From RPQJ01 sp963732375 (GTDB lineage: Bacteria; Pseudomonadota; Gammaproteobacteria; Steroidobacterales; Steroidobacteraceae), in the NCBI GenBank assembly GCA_963732375.1, contig CAVSZE010000003.1, positions 248,001-312,000 of the forward strand: a stretch of DNA of 64,000 nucleotides, in the 5' to 3' direction. Shown here piece after piece: positions 50,431 to 58,928 of this stretch (the stretch's first letter is position 1; every line of letters begins with the position of its first letter). Below the pieces are notes generated by a model. It was not told the origin of the DNA, searched no databases, and was given only the letters and a program-made list of their open reading frames with translations. Both the position numbers and the translations under genes were made by a program.

Positions 50431-52050
50431 CTAGCGCTTCTGCCTGCGCTTCAATGCGCCCACGAATCCGTCGAGCGTCGGTGAAACCGAGCCGGTCGGA
50501 ATCATCGCTTCGATCAGCTGGAAACGCCCGCGCGTGGCAACGGCGCGCCCGAGCGCTGCCGCGAGCTCGCGGCGCGTCGTTACGCGGACCCCGTCTCCTC
50601 CCAGCGCAGCGGCCGCGTCGGCAAAATGCCAGTCGTCGAGCGTGTTGAACTTCGACTCCGGCTGGAAGACACGCAGCATCTCCCAGCTCAGGTTGTTCAT
50701 CACGATCACGATCGGGTCCCAGCCGTAACGGCGGCAGTTGCCGAGCTCCCAGCCGGTCATCTGGAACGCGCCGTCGCCCACCAGCACCAGCGGGCGCTTC
50801 CCGGTTGCCGCCTGCACGCCGAGTGCCGCAGGCACGCCGAACCCCATGGTCGCGTAGTAACCAGGCGCCACGATCTCTGTATTCTCGATCTCGAAGGACG
50901 TGAACAGGCAGTCTCCGCAGTCGCTCGCCACCGGCATGCGACCGGCGCGCGCGAACAGGTCATTGACGGCCTTTGCGATGTCCACCGGCGCAATCGGCCC
51001 GTCGTCGCAGACGAGGCTGCGCGGGTACTCCGTGGCCTTCCCTTCCGGGCGCGACGACTGGTCCGAGACGCGCCTTGCAAGTTCGTCCACCAGCGCGGCG
51101 AGCGGAATGTTGCCGTAACGGTGAAAGCCCATCGACACCGAGCGGTCCACCGCAAGGATGCTGTTGCGGTAATCGACGCGCCCCTCGGAAACGCCGAAAT
51201 TCGTATCCGACATCGTGACGCCGAACAGCAGCAGGCAGTCCGATTCCTCCACCGGCCGGCCGACATCCGGGTGCGCGATGAGCCCGAGGTAAGTTCCGAC
51301 CACCGGCACCTGGCTGCCCGCAAGCAGTCCGCGCCCCATGAACGAGGTTACGACCGGGACGTGAAGACGGCGCGCCAGTTCCTCGACGCGTGACTCGATG
51401 CCGAACCGGCGGACCTCGACGCCGACCATCATTACCGGCCGTGACGCGGCTTCGATGCGCTCCATGACCTCGTCCGCGCAGGCCGACACCGCCTCGGTGT
51501 CGAACGCGGACGGCGGAAGCACCTGCACCGGCTCGCAGTCGTCGAACACGCGGTCGCGCGGCAGCTCCAGGTACACGGGCCGCGAATGCTCGATGCAGCT
51601 GCGCAGGACCCGCGCGATCCTCGCGGGCGCCTGCGCGGCGTCGTCGAGAATGGCCTGGTCGCAGGTGATCTCGCGGTAGATCTCGAACTGGGAGTCCAGG
51701 CGCTTCACCTGGTGGTGCAGCAGGAGTCCCGCACGCCCCTCGTGGCTTCCCGGCGCACCGGAAATCACCACCAGCGGCGACTTCTCCGCGTAGGCCGCAG
51801 CCACCGGGTTCACCATGTTGAGCGCGCCCGCGCCATAAGTGACGACCGCGACACCGGGGGCACAACTGATGCGCGCCGCGGCGTCCGCCGCGAACCCCAC
51901 CGAGGGTTCGTGGCTCAGCGTGTGCAGCGGAAGGATGCGGGACTCCTCGATGACCTTGAAGAACTGCAGCACGAAATCGCCGGGAATGCCAAACACCTGG
52001 CGCGAGCCGTGGTCACGCAGCGCTGTGAGCAGCGATTCGGCGAGGTTCAT
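50431..52050 (-). CDS. Thiamine diphosphate-dependent 2-keto acid decarboxylase, IpdC/PPDC-like
   Basis: ATG at 52050 is preceded by CAGGAG. The 539 residues open 'MNLAESLLTALRDHGSRQVFGIPGDFVLQFFKV', closely recalling the Azospirillum phenylpyruvate/indolepyruvate decarboxylase, with the ThDP-activating Glu48 in 'HTLSHEP', 'VVTYGAGALNMVN', and the cofactor motif from 'VGDGAFQ' to 'IVMNN' (about 422-452). Such enzymes decarboxylate phenylpyruvate or indole-3-pyruvate to the aldehydes, leading to phenylacetate or indole-3-acetate. No aminotransferase or aldehyde dehydrogenase is next to it. It is divergent from korAB, another 2-oxoacid enzyme, and shares a one-base junction with the PlsC-like gene. 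Confidence 0.92.
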   Translation of the reverse strand: MNLAESLLTALRDHGSRQVFGIPGDFVLQFFKVIEESRILPLHTLSHEPSVGFAADAAARISCAPGVAVVTYGAGALNMVNPVAAAYAEKSPLVVISGAPGSHEGRAGLLLHHQVKRLDSQFEIYREITCDQAILDDAAQAPARIARVLRSCIEHSRPVYLELPRDRVFDDCEPVQVLPPSAFDTEAVSACADEVMERIEAASRPVMMVGVEVRRFGIESRVEELARRLHVPVVTSFMGRGLLAGSQVPVVGTYLGLIAHPDVGRPVEESDCLLLFGVTMSDTNFGVSEGRVDYRNSILAVDRSVSMGFHRYGNIPLAALVDELARRVSDQSSRPEGKATEYPRSLVCDDGPIAPVDIAKAVNDLFARAGRMPVASDCGDCLFTSFEIENTEIVAPGYYATMGFGVPAALGVQAATGKRPLVLVGDGAFQMTGWELGNCRRYGWDPIVIVMNNLSWEMLRVFQPESKFNTLDDWHFADAAAALGGDGVRVTTRRELAAALGRAVATRGRFQLIEAMIPTGSVSPTLDGFVGALKRRQKR

Positions 52051-52139
52051 CGAAAAATCTCCTGCGCATGCCGGTGCCATGGGTCGAGCACCGATTCGTG
52101 GCGGAAGCCGGGCTCGGCACACCGTACAATACCGCCCCA

Positions 52140-53900
52140 ATGCAGGATATAGAACGTCCGGGTGCGGGGACCATGCCGCGCCACCCCAGCGTATCGGTAG
52201 CACTCGTCGGCAGCGGTGGTGCCGGCGTCATGACCGCGGGCAACATGTTGCTGGAGGCGGCCGCCCACGCCGGTTATTACGCAATCATGACGCGTTCGTC
52301 GGGACCGCAGATACGCGGCGGAGAAGCGGCCGCGATGATACGTATTGCGCGCAATCCGATCGAATGCATGGCCGACCGGTTCGACGTGCTGGCAGCCGTG
52401 GACTGGGAGAACGTGCAGCGATTCGGCGCCGAAATACCGCTGGCACCGGACAGCCTCATCGTCGGCGACCCCGACCAGGCCGAGCCACCCGAGGTGTTCA
52501 CGCGCAGCGGCGCGGCGCAGGCGCAGGTGTCGCTGAAGAAGCTGGCCAAGGCCATCCCGGACGGACGCCCGAACATGCTGCTGCTCGGGTACGTAGCCGC
52601 GCTGATCGGCCTGCCGGACGATGCGGTCGCGCAGGCAGTCGAGAAGTCGCTGGCCAAGCGTCCGGCCGCACTCGCGCCCAGCCTCGCAGCCGTAGCTGCG
52701 GGTCGCGACGCGTCAGCGACCTGCCCGCCCTGCCGCATGCTGGAGCCGGCACCCGCGCGGACCACACAGCGCTGGCTCATCACCGGCAACGAAGCCGCAG
52801 GTTACGGGGCGATCAAGGGTGGTGTGCGATTCGTCGCTGCCTACCCGATCACCCCGGCGACCGAATTGCTCGAATGGATGAGTCCTGCATTGGCAGAGGT
52901 CGGGGGCACGCTGCTGCAGGCCGAGGACGAACTCGCCTCGATCAACATGGCAATCGGCGGCTCTTATGGTGGCGTACCCTCGCTCACCGCGACCTCCGGG
53001 CCCGGGCTCGCGTTGATGGTCGAGTCGCTCGGCCTCGCGGTCGCGTCCGAGACGCCAGTCGTGGTCGTGGACGTGATGCGCGTCGGACCTTCCACCGGCA
53101 TTCCCACCAAGTCCGAGCAGGGCGACGTGAACATCGCCCTCTACGGCCTGCACGGTGACGCACCGCACCTGGTGCTCGCGCCGAACTCCGTCGCGGACTG
53201 CCTGCGCACGACAGAATGGGCCGTGCGACTGGCAGAAGCGCTGCAGGCACCGGCAATCGTGCTCTCGGACCAGTTCCTGGGGCAGACGCGCGCGGTCATT
53301 GACCGGCCCGCCGATACGCGCGGCGACAGGCCCGGCCCGCGCCTGGTCGCGGAAGCGAACCAACCGGGCTACAAGCGCTACGCGTTGACGTCCGATGGTG
53401 TGTCGCCAATGGCGATCCCGGGCACCGCGGGCGTTGCCTACACCGCCGACGGGCTCGAGCACGGTGAACGGGGAACGCCGTCGTCACAGGGCGTCGATCA
53501 CCTCGCGCAGCTCGACAAGCGGCTGCGCAAGCTCGAATTATTCGACTACGGCGCTGGCTGGGCCGACGTCGAGGGCGACGGCGACCTGGCAGTGATCACG
53601 TTCGGATCCTGCACCGGGGTGCTGCGCGAAGCCCTCGCGCGGGCGAGGAACGACGGTGTCCGGGCCAGGCTGGTGTCGCTGCGGCTGCTGTCCCCGGCGC
53701 AGCCTTCGCGCCTGGCCGCAGCGCTCGACGGCGTGCGTCGCGTGATCGTGATCGAGCAGAACCACACCGGGCAGTTCTTCAAGCACCTGCGCGCGGAGTA
53801 CGATCTGCCGGGCGAGGTCACGGCCCTGCACCGCCCGGGCGCCCTGCAGTTCAACCCGGGCGAGATTCATCGCCGGCTCGTCGAATGGAGCGAAGGATGA
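52140..53900 (+). CDS. korA: 2-oxoacid:ferredoxin oxidoreductase, fused gamma-alpha subunit
   Basis: The protein fuses a gamma domain (about 15-190, 'SVALVGSGGAGVMTAGNMLLEAA', 'SGPQIRGGEAAA') to an alpha (pyrimidine-binding) domain (about 210-586, 'GYGAIKGGVRFVAAYPITPATELLEWM', 'ATSGPGLALMVESLGLAVASETPVVVVDVMR' region, 'PTKSEQGDV'). With KorB it converts a 2-oxoacid plus CoA to acyl-CoA, CO2 and reduced ferredoxin. Start choice is uncertain: ATG 52140 lies 10 bases after a -10-like TACAAT (52125-52130), which would make it nearly leaderless; ATG 52173 just after GCGGGGACC is the alternative. The stop overlaps korB (ATGA). Confidence 0.92.
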   Translation: MQDIERPGAGTMPRHPSVSVALVGSGGAGVMTAGNMLLEAAAHAGYYAIMTRSSGPQIRGGEAAAMIRIARNPIECMADRFDVLAAVDWENVQRFGAEIPLAPDSLIVGDPDQAEPPEVFTRSGAAQAQVSLKKLAKAIPDGRPNMLLLGYVAALIGLPDDAVAQAVEKSLAKRPAALAPSLAAVAAGRDASATCPPCRMLEPAPARTTQRWLITGNEAAGYGAIKGGVRFVAAYPITPATELLEWMSPALAEVGGTLLQAEDELASINMAIGGSYGGVPSLTATSGPGLALMVESLGLAVASETPVVVVDVMRVGPSTGIPTKSEQGDVNIALYGLHGDAPHLVLAPNSVADCLRTTEWAVRLAEALQAPAIVLSDQFLGQTRAVIDRPADTRGDRPGPRLVAEANQPGYKRYALTSDGVSPMAIPGTAGVAYTADGLEHGERGTPSSQGVDHLAQLDKRLRKLELFDYGAGWADVEGDGDLAVITFGSCTGVLREALARARNDGVRARLVSLRLLSPAQPSRLAAALDGVRRVIVIEQNHTGQFFKHLRAEYDLPGEVTALHRPGALQFNPGEIHRRLVEWSEG

Positions 53901-54718
53901 CCGGCATGCTCATGCACTCGGACTTCAAGTCCGACATCAAGCCCGTGTGGTGCCCCGGCTGCGGCGACTTCGGCGTCGTCAATGCGCTCACCAAGGCCTT
54001 CGCGAAAATGGAACTGCGGCCGGAAGAAGTGGCGGTGGTTTCCGGCATCGGCTGCTCGTCACGCATCCCCGCCTACACGAGCTGCTACGGCTTCCACGGC
54101 GTCCATGGCCGTGCGCTCGCCGCCGGCACGGGCCTCAAGGTCGCGCGACCGGACCTCACCGTAATCGTCACCGGCGGAGACGGCGACGGCTACTCGATCG
54201 GCGGCAATCACTTCCTGCACGCCAGCCGGCGCAACGTGGACATGACCTACATCGTCATGGACAACCGCGTGTACGGCATGACCAAGGGGCAACCGTCGCC
54301 GACGACCGAGCCGGACTGGGATTCGAAACTCTCGCCGGAGGGCACGGGACTGCGCGAATTCCTGCCGATGGTCGTGGCGCTGTCGTCCGGGGCGAATTTC
54401 ATCGCGCGCGCGTTCACCGGGGACCCCAACGGCCTTGCCGACGTGATCGTGCAGGCGGTTCGCCACCCGGGGTTTTCGTTCATCGAAGTCTTGTCGCCCT
54501 GCGTCACTTTTCGCCCGGAGCAGCGTGACTGGAAGAAGATCGTCAAGCACGATGCGATCAAGCCCACCTCCGATCTCCCGCGCGCCGTGCGGCGCATGCT
54601 GCGCGACACCGGATTTGACCTGGGCGTGCTGTATGCAGGAAATCGCAAGCCCTACGAGCCTCGCGGTCGCCGCGAAGTACGCGAAGTGTCTGCGCTCGAG
54701 GCGGGGTTCACGCTGTGA
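53897..54718 (+). CDS. korB: 2-oxoacid:ferredoxin oxidoreductase, beta subunit
   Basis: ATG at 53897 overlaps the korA stop, with GGAG about 7 bases upstream. The 273 residues have the iron-sulfur and ThDP features of KorB/PorB: 'VWCPGCGDFGVV' (C19, C22), 'GIGCSSRIPAY', the ThDP motif 'GGDGDGYSIGGNH' to 'DNRVYGMTKGQPSPTT', and 'FIEVLSPC' (fourth Cys). Without its own ferredoxin gene nearby, the electron acceptor is unknown. Its stop overlaps the GTG of the ferritin-like gene. Confidence 0.95.
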   Translation: MTGMLMHSDFKSDIKPVWCPGCGDFGVVNALTKAFAKMELRPEEVAVVSGIGCSSRIPAYTSCYGFHGVHGRALAAGTGLKVARPDLTVIVTGGDGDGYSIGGNHFLHASRRNVDMTYIVMDNRVYGMTKGQPSPTTEPDWDSKLSPEGTGLREFLPMVVALSSGANFIARAFTGDPNGLADVIVQAVRHPGFSFIEVLSPCVTFRPEQRDWKKIVKHDAIKPTSDLPRAVRRMLRDTGFDLGVLYAGNRKPYEPRGRREVREVSALEAGFTL

Positions 54719-55227
54719 AGCGCAGGTTGCCGCGGACGGTGCAGGAATTCATGGCCTACGCGTGGGCCATGGAAGTCGAGGCTGCCGACCGCTACGCGGA
54801 ACTGGCCGAGCAGATGGACACGCACCACAATGCCGAGGTCGCCGAACTGTTCGCGAAGCTGTCGCGGATCGAGGCCAAGCACCGCGACCAGATCGTCACA
54901 CAGATGGGTTGGACGCAACCGCCCGACACCGCGGCTTTCCACTGGGAAACCCCTGAAGGGCCGGAAACGACCGACTACGGCGACCTGCACTACCTGATGC
55001 AGCCCTACCACGCGCTCAAGCTCGCCGAGCACAACGAGCAACGCGCGGCCGAGTTCTTCGAGCACTTCGCCGAGGCACGGCTGCCCGCCGACGTGCGCGC
55101 CGCCGCGCTGGAGATGGCGGCCGACGAACGCGAACACGTGCAACTGATCAGGGATTGGCTGGCGAAGTACCCTGCTCCGGAGCCTGGCTGGGATGAGGAT
55201 CCTGATCCGCCGGCGGTGGCGGACTGA
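54715..55227 (+). CDS. Ferritin-like diiron protein (rubrerythrin superfamily) coupled to korAB
   Basis: GTG in a GTGA overlap with korB gives 170 residues. Four helices carry diiron-type ligands: 'EVEAADRYAELAEQM' (Glu), 'RIEAKHRDQI' (E-x-x-H), 'LAEHNEQRAAEFFEHFAE' (Glu) and 'AADEREHVQLIRDWL' (E-x-x-H). There is no rubredoxin Cys4 domain, so it is an erythrin-like protein. Rubrerythrins remove peroxide or store iron; coupling to an oxygen-sensitive KorAB suggests protection of the enzyme. The 3' end overlaps a convergent small gene by 80 bases. Confidence 0.88.
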   Translation: MKRRLPRTVQEFMAYAWAMEVEAADRYAELAEQMDTHHNAEVAELFAKLSRIEAKHRDQIVTQMGWTQPPDTAAFHWETPEGPETTDYGDLHYLMQPYHALKLAEHNEQRAAEFFEHFAEARLPADVRAAALEMAADEREHVQLIRDWLAKYPAPEPGWDEDPDPPAVAD

Positions 55228-55492
55228 CGTCGGCCTGAACGGCATAGGCCGGCATCGGGTCGGTCACCGCCGGCGCCGGCTCCACGACGTCCGTATCCAT
55301 ATAGCGCTGCATCGCCACCAGGAAGGCGTTGAGCCCCAGCAGGACCACGCCTACGATCACGATCGTCGCCACCAGCGCCAGCGAGTGCTGCAACCAGCGG
55401 CGCGGCTTTTCCGGCCGGTGCGCGGCCAGGGCCCGCGCACGGTCCATCAGGGCCCGTTCGATCGCCGCCCGCTGTTCACCCGGGTCGCTCAA
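55148..55492 (-). CDS. Small membrane protein, coupled to the SYLF gene
   Basis: TTG at 55492 in a TTGA overlap with the SYLF stop gives 114 residues; a GGAT-type ribosome site lies about 12 bases upstream. Layout: basic helical N-terminus ('EQRAAIERALMDRARALAAHRPEKPRR'), one transmembrane helix (about 36-57, 'LALVATIVIVGVVLLGLNAFLVA'), then a Pro-rich tail. The last 80 bases run antisense over the ferritin-like gene. An internal ATG (55447) is possible. No family recognised. Confidence 0.55.
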   Translation of the reverse strand: MSDPGEQRAAIERALMDRARALAAHRPEKPRRWLQHSLALVATIVIVGVVLLGLNAFLVAMQRYMDTDVVEPAPAVTDPMPAYAVQADVSPPPPADQDPHPSQAPEQGTSPANP

Positions 55493-56076
55493 TTCAGGTC
55501 GGGATCCTTGAAGTACTTGGTCCCCTGTACCGTCAACTCGAGCACGAGTCCTGCATCCGAGATCTGGTACAGCCACGCACCCGGCGCAGCCTCAACCGCC
55601 CCGTCGTACAGGCCGCCGCCCTGGCCAGGGTTCACCTGCAGGTTTGCGTCGGCGCCCAGCTCGACACCGACATTTACGAAATTGTCGTAGGCCTCGGGAG
55701 TCTCGAACACCCAGACGAGGTGGGACTTGCTGATGCCCATGCCCAGCCCTGCCGAGACAGACACCATCATCATGAAGGTCTGCTGGCCCGACTTGCGGTT
55801 CACGGCAACGCCCTTGCCGCCGCCACCGCCCGCGAAGAAGATCTTGGTGCTCATGTCGCTGAAGACCGCATAGCCGGCAGATTGCTCGATTGCGCGTCGC
55901 GCCGACGGCTGCTGCGCGTAAAGCGACTGCAGCGTCTGCTGCGCAGCCTTGTCGATTTCAGCGCGTTGCTGCTGCGGGCTGGATGCGAACGCGGAAGTGG
56001 AGGCCACGGCCATGACGATAAGGGCTGCTGCGCCGGCAAGTCGGCCAGCCAGAATGCTCGGGTTGCGGGAATCCAT
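55489..56076 (-). CDS. SYLF (YSC84-like) domain lipid-binding protein, exported
   Basis: ATG at 56076 follows AGGAG. The 195 residues have a signal peptide (about 1-31, ending AFAS) and an SYLF domain: 'IEQSAGYAVFSDMSTKIFFAGGGGGKGVAVNRKSGQQTFMMM' region (about 63-104), 'SAGLGMGISKSHLVWVFET' and 'ADANLQVNPGQGGG'. SYLF domains bind phosphoinositides or other lipids in eukaryotes; the bacterial role is unknown but envelope lipid binding is likely. It is divergent from the malic enzyme gene. Confidence 0.92.
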   Translation of the reverse strand: MDSRNPSILAGRLAGAAALIVMAVASTSAFASSPQQQRAEIDKAAQQTLQSLYAQQPSARRAIEQSAGYAVFSDMSTKIFFAGGGGGKGVAVNRKSGQQTFMMMVSVSAGLGMGISKSHLVWVFETPEAYDNFVNVGVELGADANLQVNPGQGGGLYDGAVEAAPGAWLYQISDAGLVLELTVQGTKYFKDPDLN

Positions 56077-56293
56077 GGTCCAACTCCTGGCTTCGGGGGC
56101 GGGAATGGTATCAAGTCTGCCATTTGGCGGTACAGGTTCGCCGCGGTGGTCAAGCCTGCTGGCCGCCCGCTTCGGCAAGCCGCAATCCGCTACCGGGTTG
56201 CCGTCGTTGACAGTAGACCGGCCGGGCCTAGCATCGCGGCAGGCCGGCGGATCGTACCGCCCGCCTGCCTACACCCGTACGCCGGAGCGTGCC

Positions 56294-57964
56294 ATGACTG
56301 CCGACCGCACACGACGCCACCTGCCGCCGCCACTGCCGGACTGGTTCCCACGTGGAGCCGCCCTGCTTCGCGACCCGACGCTCAACAAGGGCAGCGCCTT
56401 CACCACGCTCGAGCGCGAGGTGCTGGGTCTGCGCGGACTGTTGCCCCCGTACGTCTGCACGCAGGAAGAACAAGTCGCCCGGGTATTGCAGAACTTCCAC
56501 CGGCTGCAGACGCCGCTCGAGAAGTACATCCTGATCGAGGCGCTGCAGGACAGGAACGAGGCGCTGTTCTTCCGCGTGATCGTCGAGAACCCCGACGAAA
56601 TGATGCCGATCATCTACACACCGACGGTTGGCCTCGCCTGCCAGCAGTTCAGTAATATCTATCGGCGCCCTCGCGGAATGTTCATTTCGGCAGCGGACCG
56701 CGGGCGGATCGCGCAGGTGTTGCGCAACTGGCCGCATCGCAAGGCCGAAATGATCGTGGTCACTGACGGCGAGCGCATCCTGGGGCTCGGCGACCTCGGC
56801 GCGAACGGGATGGGCATCCCGATCGGCAAGCTCGCGCTGTATACCGCGTGCGCTGGCCTGCATCCGCGCCGCTGCTTGCCGATAATGCTCGACGTCGGCA
56901 CCAACAACGAAGCGCTGCTCGAGGATCCGCTGTACCTCGGCATACGCCAGAAGCGACTCTCGGGCGCGGCGCTCGACGAACTCGTCGAGGAGTTCGTCGA
57001 GGCGACCCAGGAAGTGTTCCCCGGCGTCGTCGTGCAGTTCGAGGACTTCGCGAACCACAATGCGTTTCGCCTGCTCGACAAGTACCGCGACCGCGTCTGC
57101 TGCTTCAACGACGACATCCAGGGCACCGGCTCGGTCACGGTCGCCGGAATGCTCTCCGCGCTGCGTATCACGAGCAGCAGGATTTCGGAGCAGACATTCC
57201 TCTGCCTGGGCGCCGGCGAGGCCGCGACCGGCATTTCCAACCTGCTGGTGAGCGCGATGGTCGACGACGGCCTGGACGAGCAGGCCGCACGCGGTCGGTG
57301 CTGGATGGTGGATGTTGGCGGCCTACTGGTCGCAGGGCGCGCCGCATTGCCGTCGCACGCCCAGCACTTTGCCCACGAGCACGCCCCGATCGGGGATTTC
57401 CTCGGGGCCGTGCGGGCGATCAAGCCGACTGCGATCATCGGCGCGAGCGCGACAGCTGGCATGTTCACGCGCGAGGTGATCGAGGAAATGTCGCGGCTGA
57501 ACGACCGTCCAATCGTTTTCGCGCTGTCCAACCCGACGTCGAAGTCCGAGTGCACGGCGGAACAGGCTTACGCGTGGTCCGGAGGAAAGGCCCTCTTCGC
57601 CTCGGGCAGCCCATTCGACCCGGTGACGCTGGACGGCCGCCACTTCGTGCCGCGGCAGGGCAACAATTCCTACATCTTCCCCGCTGTCGGACTCGGTGTC
57701 GTCGCAGTGTGCGCGTCGCGCGTGACGGACGAGATGTTCATGGCGGCGGCGCGCACGCTGGCAGAACACGTGACCGAGTCGGACCTCGCGCAGGGCAGTC
57801 TCTATCCGCCGCTCAACCGAGTACGCGACGTCTCCGCGCACATCGCTGTTGCGGTCGCTGAGGTCGCGTTCCAGCGTGGGCTCGCGGGAATCGACCGCCC
57901 GGACGACCTGCTGAAGCACATCCGGTCGCAGATGTACGACCCGCGCTACCAGAGCTACGCGTAG
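56294..57964 (+). CDS. maeA: NAD-dependent malic enzyme
   Basis: The 556-residue protein is of the long, eukaryotic-like type (SfcA/MaeA): 'LNKGSAFTTLERE', 'ALQDRNEALFFRVIVENPDEMMPIIYTPTVG' region (catalytic Tyr), 'VTDGERILGLGDLGANGMGIPIGK', 'VQFEDFANHNAF', 'CFNDDIQGTGSV' (metal Asp), 'CLGAGEAATGI' (NAD loop) and 'FALSNPTSKSECTAEQAY'. It decarboxylates malate to pyruvate and CO2. The frame extends upstream, but 'MTADRTRRHLPPPL' at 56294 is the natural start. It stands alone. NAD preference is inferred from family. Confidence 0.96.
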   Translation: MTADRTRRHLPPPLPDWFPRGAALLRDPTLNKGSAFTTLEREVLGLRGLLPPYVCTQEEQVARVLQNFHRLQTPLEKYILIEALQDRNEALFFRVIVENPDEMMPIIYTPTVGLACQQFSNIYRRPRGMFISAADRGRIAQVLRNWPHRKAEMIVVTDGERILGLGDLGANGMGIPIGKLALYTACAGLHPRRCLPIMLDVGTNNEALLEDPLYLGIRQKRLSGAALDELVEEFVEATQEVFPGVVVQFEDFANHNAFRLLDKYRDRVCCFNDDIQGTGSVTVAGMLSALRITSSRISEQTFLCLGAGEAATGISNLLVSAMVDDGLDEQAARGRCWMVDVGGLLVAGRAALPSHAQHFAHEHAPIGDFLGAVRAIKPTAIIGASATAGMFTREVIEEMSRLNDRPIVFALSNPTSKSECTAEQAYAWSGGKALFASGSPFDPVTLDGRHFVPRQGNNSYIFPAVGLGVVAVCASRVTDEMFMAAARTLAEHVTESDLAQGSLYPPLNRVRDVSAHIAVAVAEVAFQRGLAGIDRPDDLLKHIRSQMYDPRYQSYA

Positions 57965-58128
57965 CGATCGAGATCGCGGCGACCTGGTCGTTGGCCGCTC
58001 GCCCACGGGCACGCGGCGAGGTCGCGTTGCCGCGCATGTGGTAAGCCGCCGCGTGACGGCGCCGATGCCCGGCCGGCATTGGCTGGTGCACTCGTGCACA
58101 ATGGCTTCGACCACCAGCAAGGCGAAGC

Positions 58129-58881
58129 ATGGACAACCATTCCCCCGCGATCAAAGTCCCCGAAGTCACCCTCGTCTTCTGGCTCATCAAGATCGCGGCC
58201 ACCACGCTCGGCGAGACGGCCGGCGACGCGGTATCCATGTCGATGAACCTGGGCTACCTGGCGGCGACCGGCATATTCGCCGTCTTCCTGGTCGTGGCTG
58301 TCGTCGCCCAGACCAGGGCGCCGCGCTTCAATGCCTGGCTTTACTGGGGCGCGATCATCGCGACGACGACGGTAGGCACGACCCTTGCCGACTTCGCTGA
58401 TCGGTCGCTCGGCATCGGCTATCCGGGCGGCTCGCTGCTCCTGCTCGGATTACTGCTGGGTGCACTCTTCGCCTGGCACAGGACCCTCGGCACCGTCTCT
58501 ATCAATTCGGTCAGCACACCCAAGGCCGAAGGCTTCTACTGGACCACGATCATGTTTTCCCAGACGCTCGGCACGGCGCTCGGCGACTGGACGGCGGACA
58601 GTGCCGGGCTCGGCTACGTCGGCGGAATCGCGATCTTCGTCGGGCTGCTGGCCCTGGTGGCGGTTGCCTATCGGTGGAGTCGCGTCTCGCACACGATCCT
58701 GTTCTGGGCTGCGTTCGTCCTGACGCGGCCACTCGGCGCGGTCGTCGGGGATTTCCTGGACAAGCCGATCAGCTCGGGCGGACTCGATCTCAGCCGCTTC
58801 GGCGCATCGGCAGTGCTACTGGTTTTCATGGCCGGCTGCATCGCGATATTTCCGCAACGCCCGGCCGAAAGTCACCACTGA
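58129..58881 (+). CDS. COG4705 family multi-pass membrane protein
   Basis: The 250 residues contain about eight hydrophobic helices arranged as repeated pairs. A motif recurs four times: 'KIAATTLGETAGD', 'ATTTVGTTLADF', 'SQTLGTALGDW' and 'TRPLGAVVGDF', marking internal duplication. This pattern is diagnostic of COG4705 membrane proteins, whose function is unknown. The repeats with conserved Thr, Gly and Asp inside membrane segments suggest a transport or metal-related role, but that is only inference. A GTGCA-CTCG-TGCAC dyad lies about 30 bases upstream of the start. Confidence 0.9.
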   Translation: MDNHSPAIKVPEVTLVFWLIKIAATTLGETAGDAVSMSMNLGYLAATGIFAVFLVVAVVAQTRAPRFNAWLYWGAIIATTTVGTTLADFADRSLGIGYPGGSLLLLGLLLGALFAWHRTLGTVSINSVSTPKAEGFYWTTIMFSQTLGTALGDWTADSAGLGYVGGIAIFVGLLALVAVAYRWSRVSHTILFWAAFVLTRPLGAVVGDFLDKPISSGGLDLSRFGASAVLLVFMAGCIAIFPQRPAESHH

Positions 58882-58928
58882 TCCTCGCGCCAGTCGACCG
58901 GCCCTTCCGGCAGGAATCTCGATGCCGG

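Noticed and set aside
52125..52173. Leaderless start for korA at 52140
   Set aside because: The -10-like TACAAT fits, but no -35 element is seen and the alternative ATG at 52173 has a G-rich upstream sequence. Kept as a note rather than a claim.
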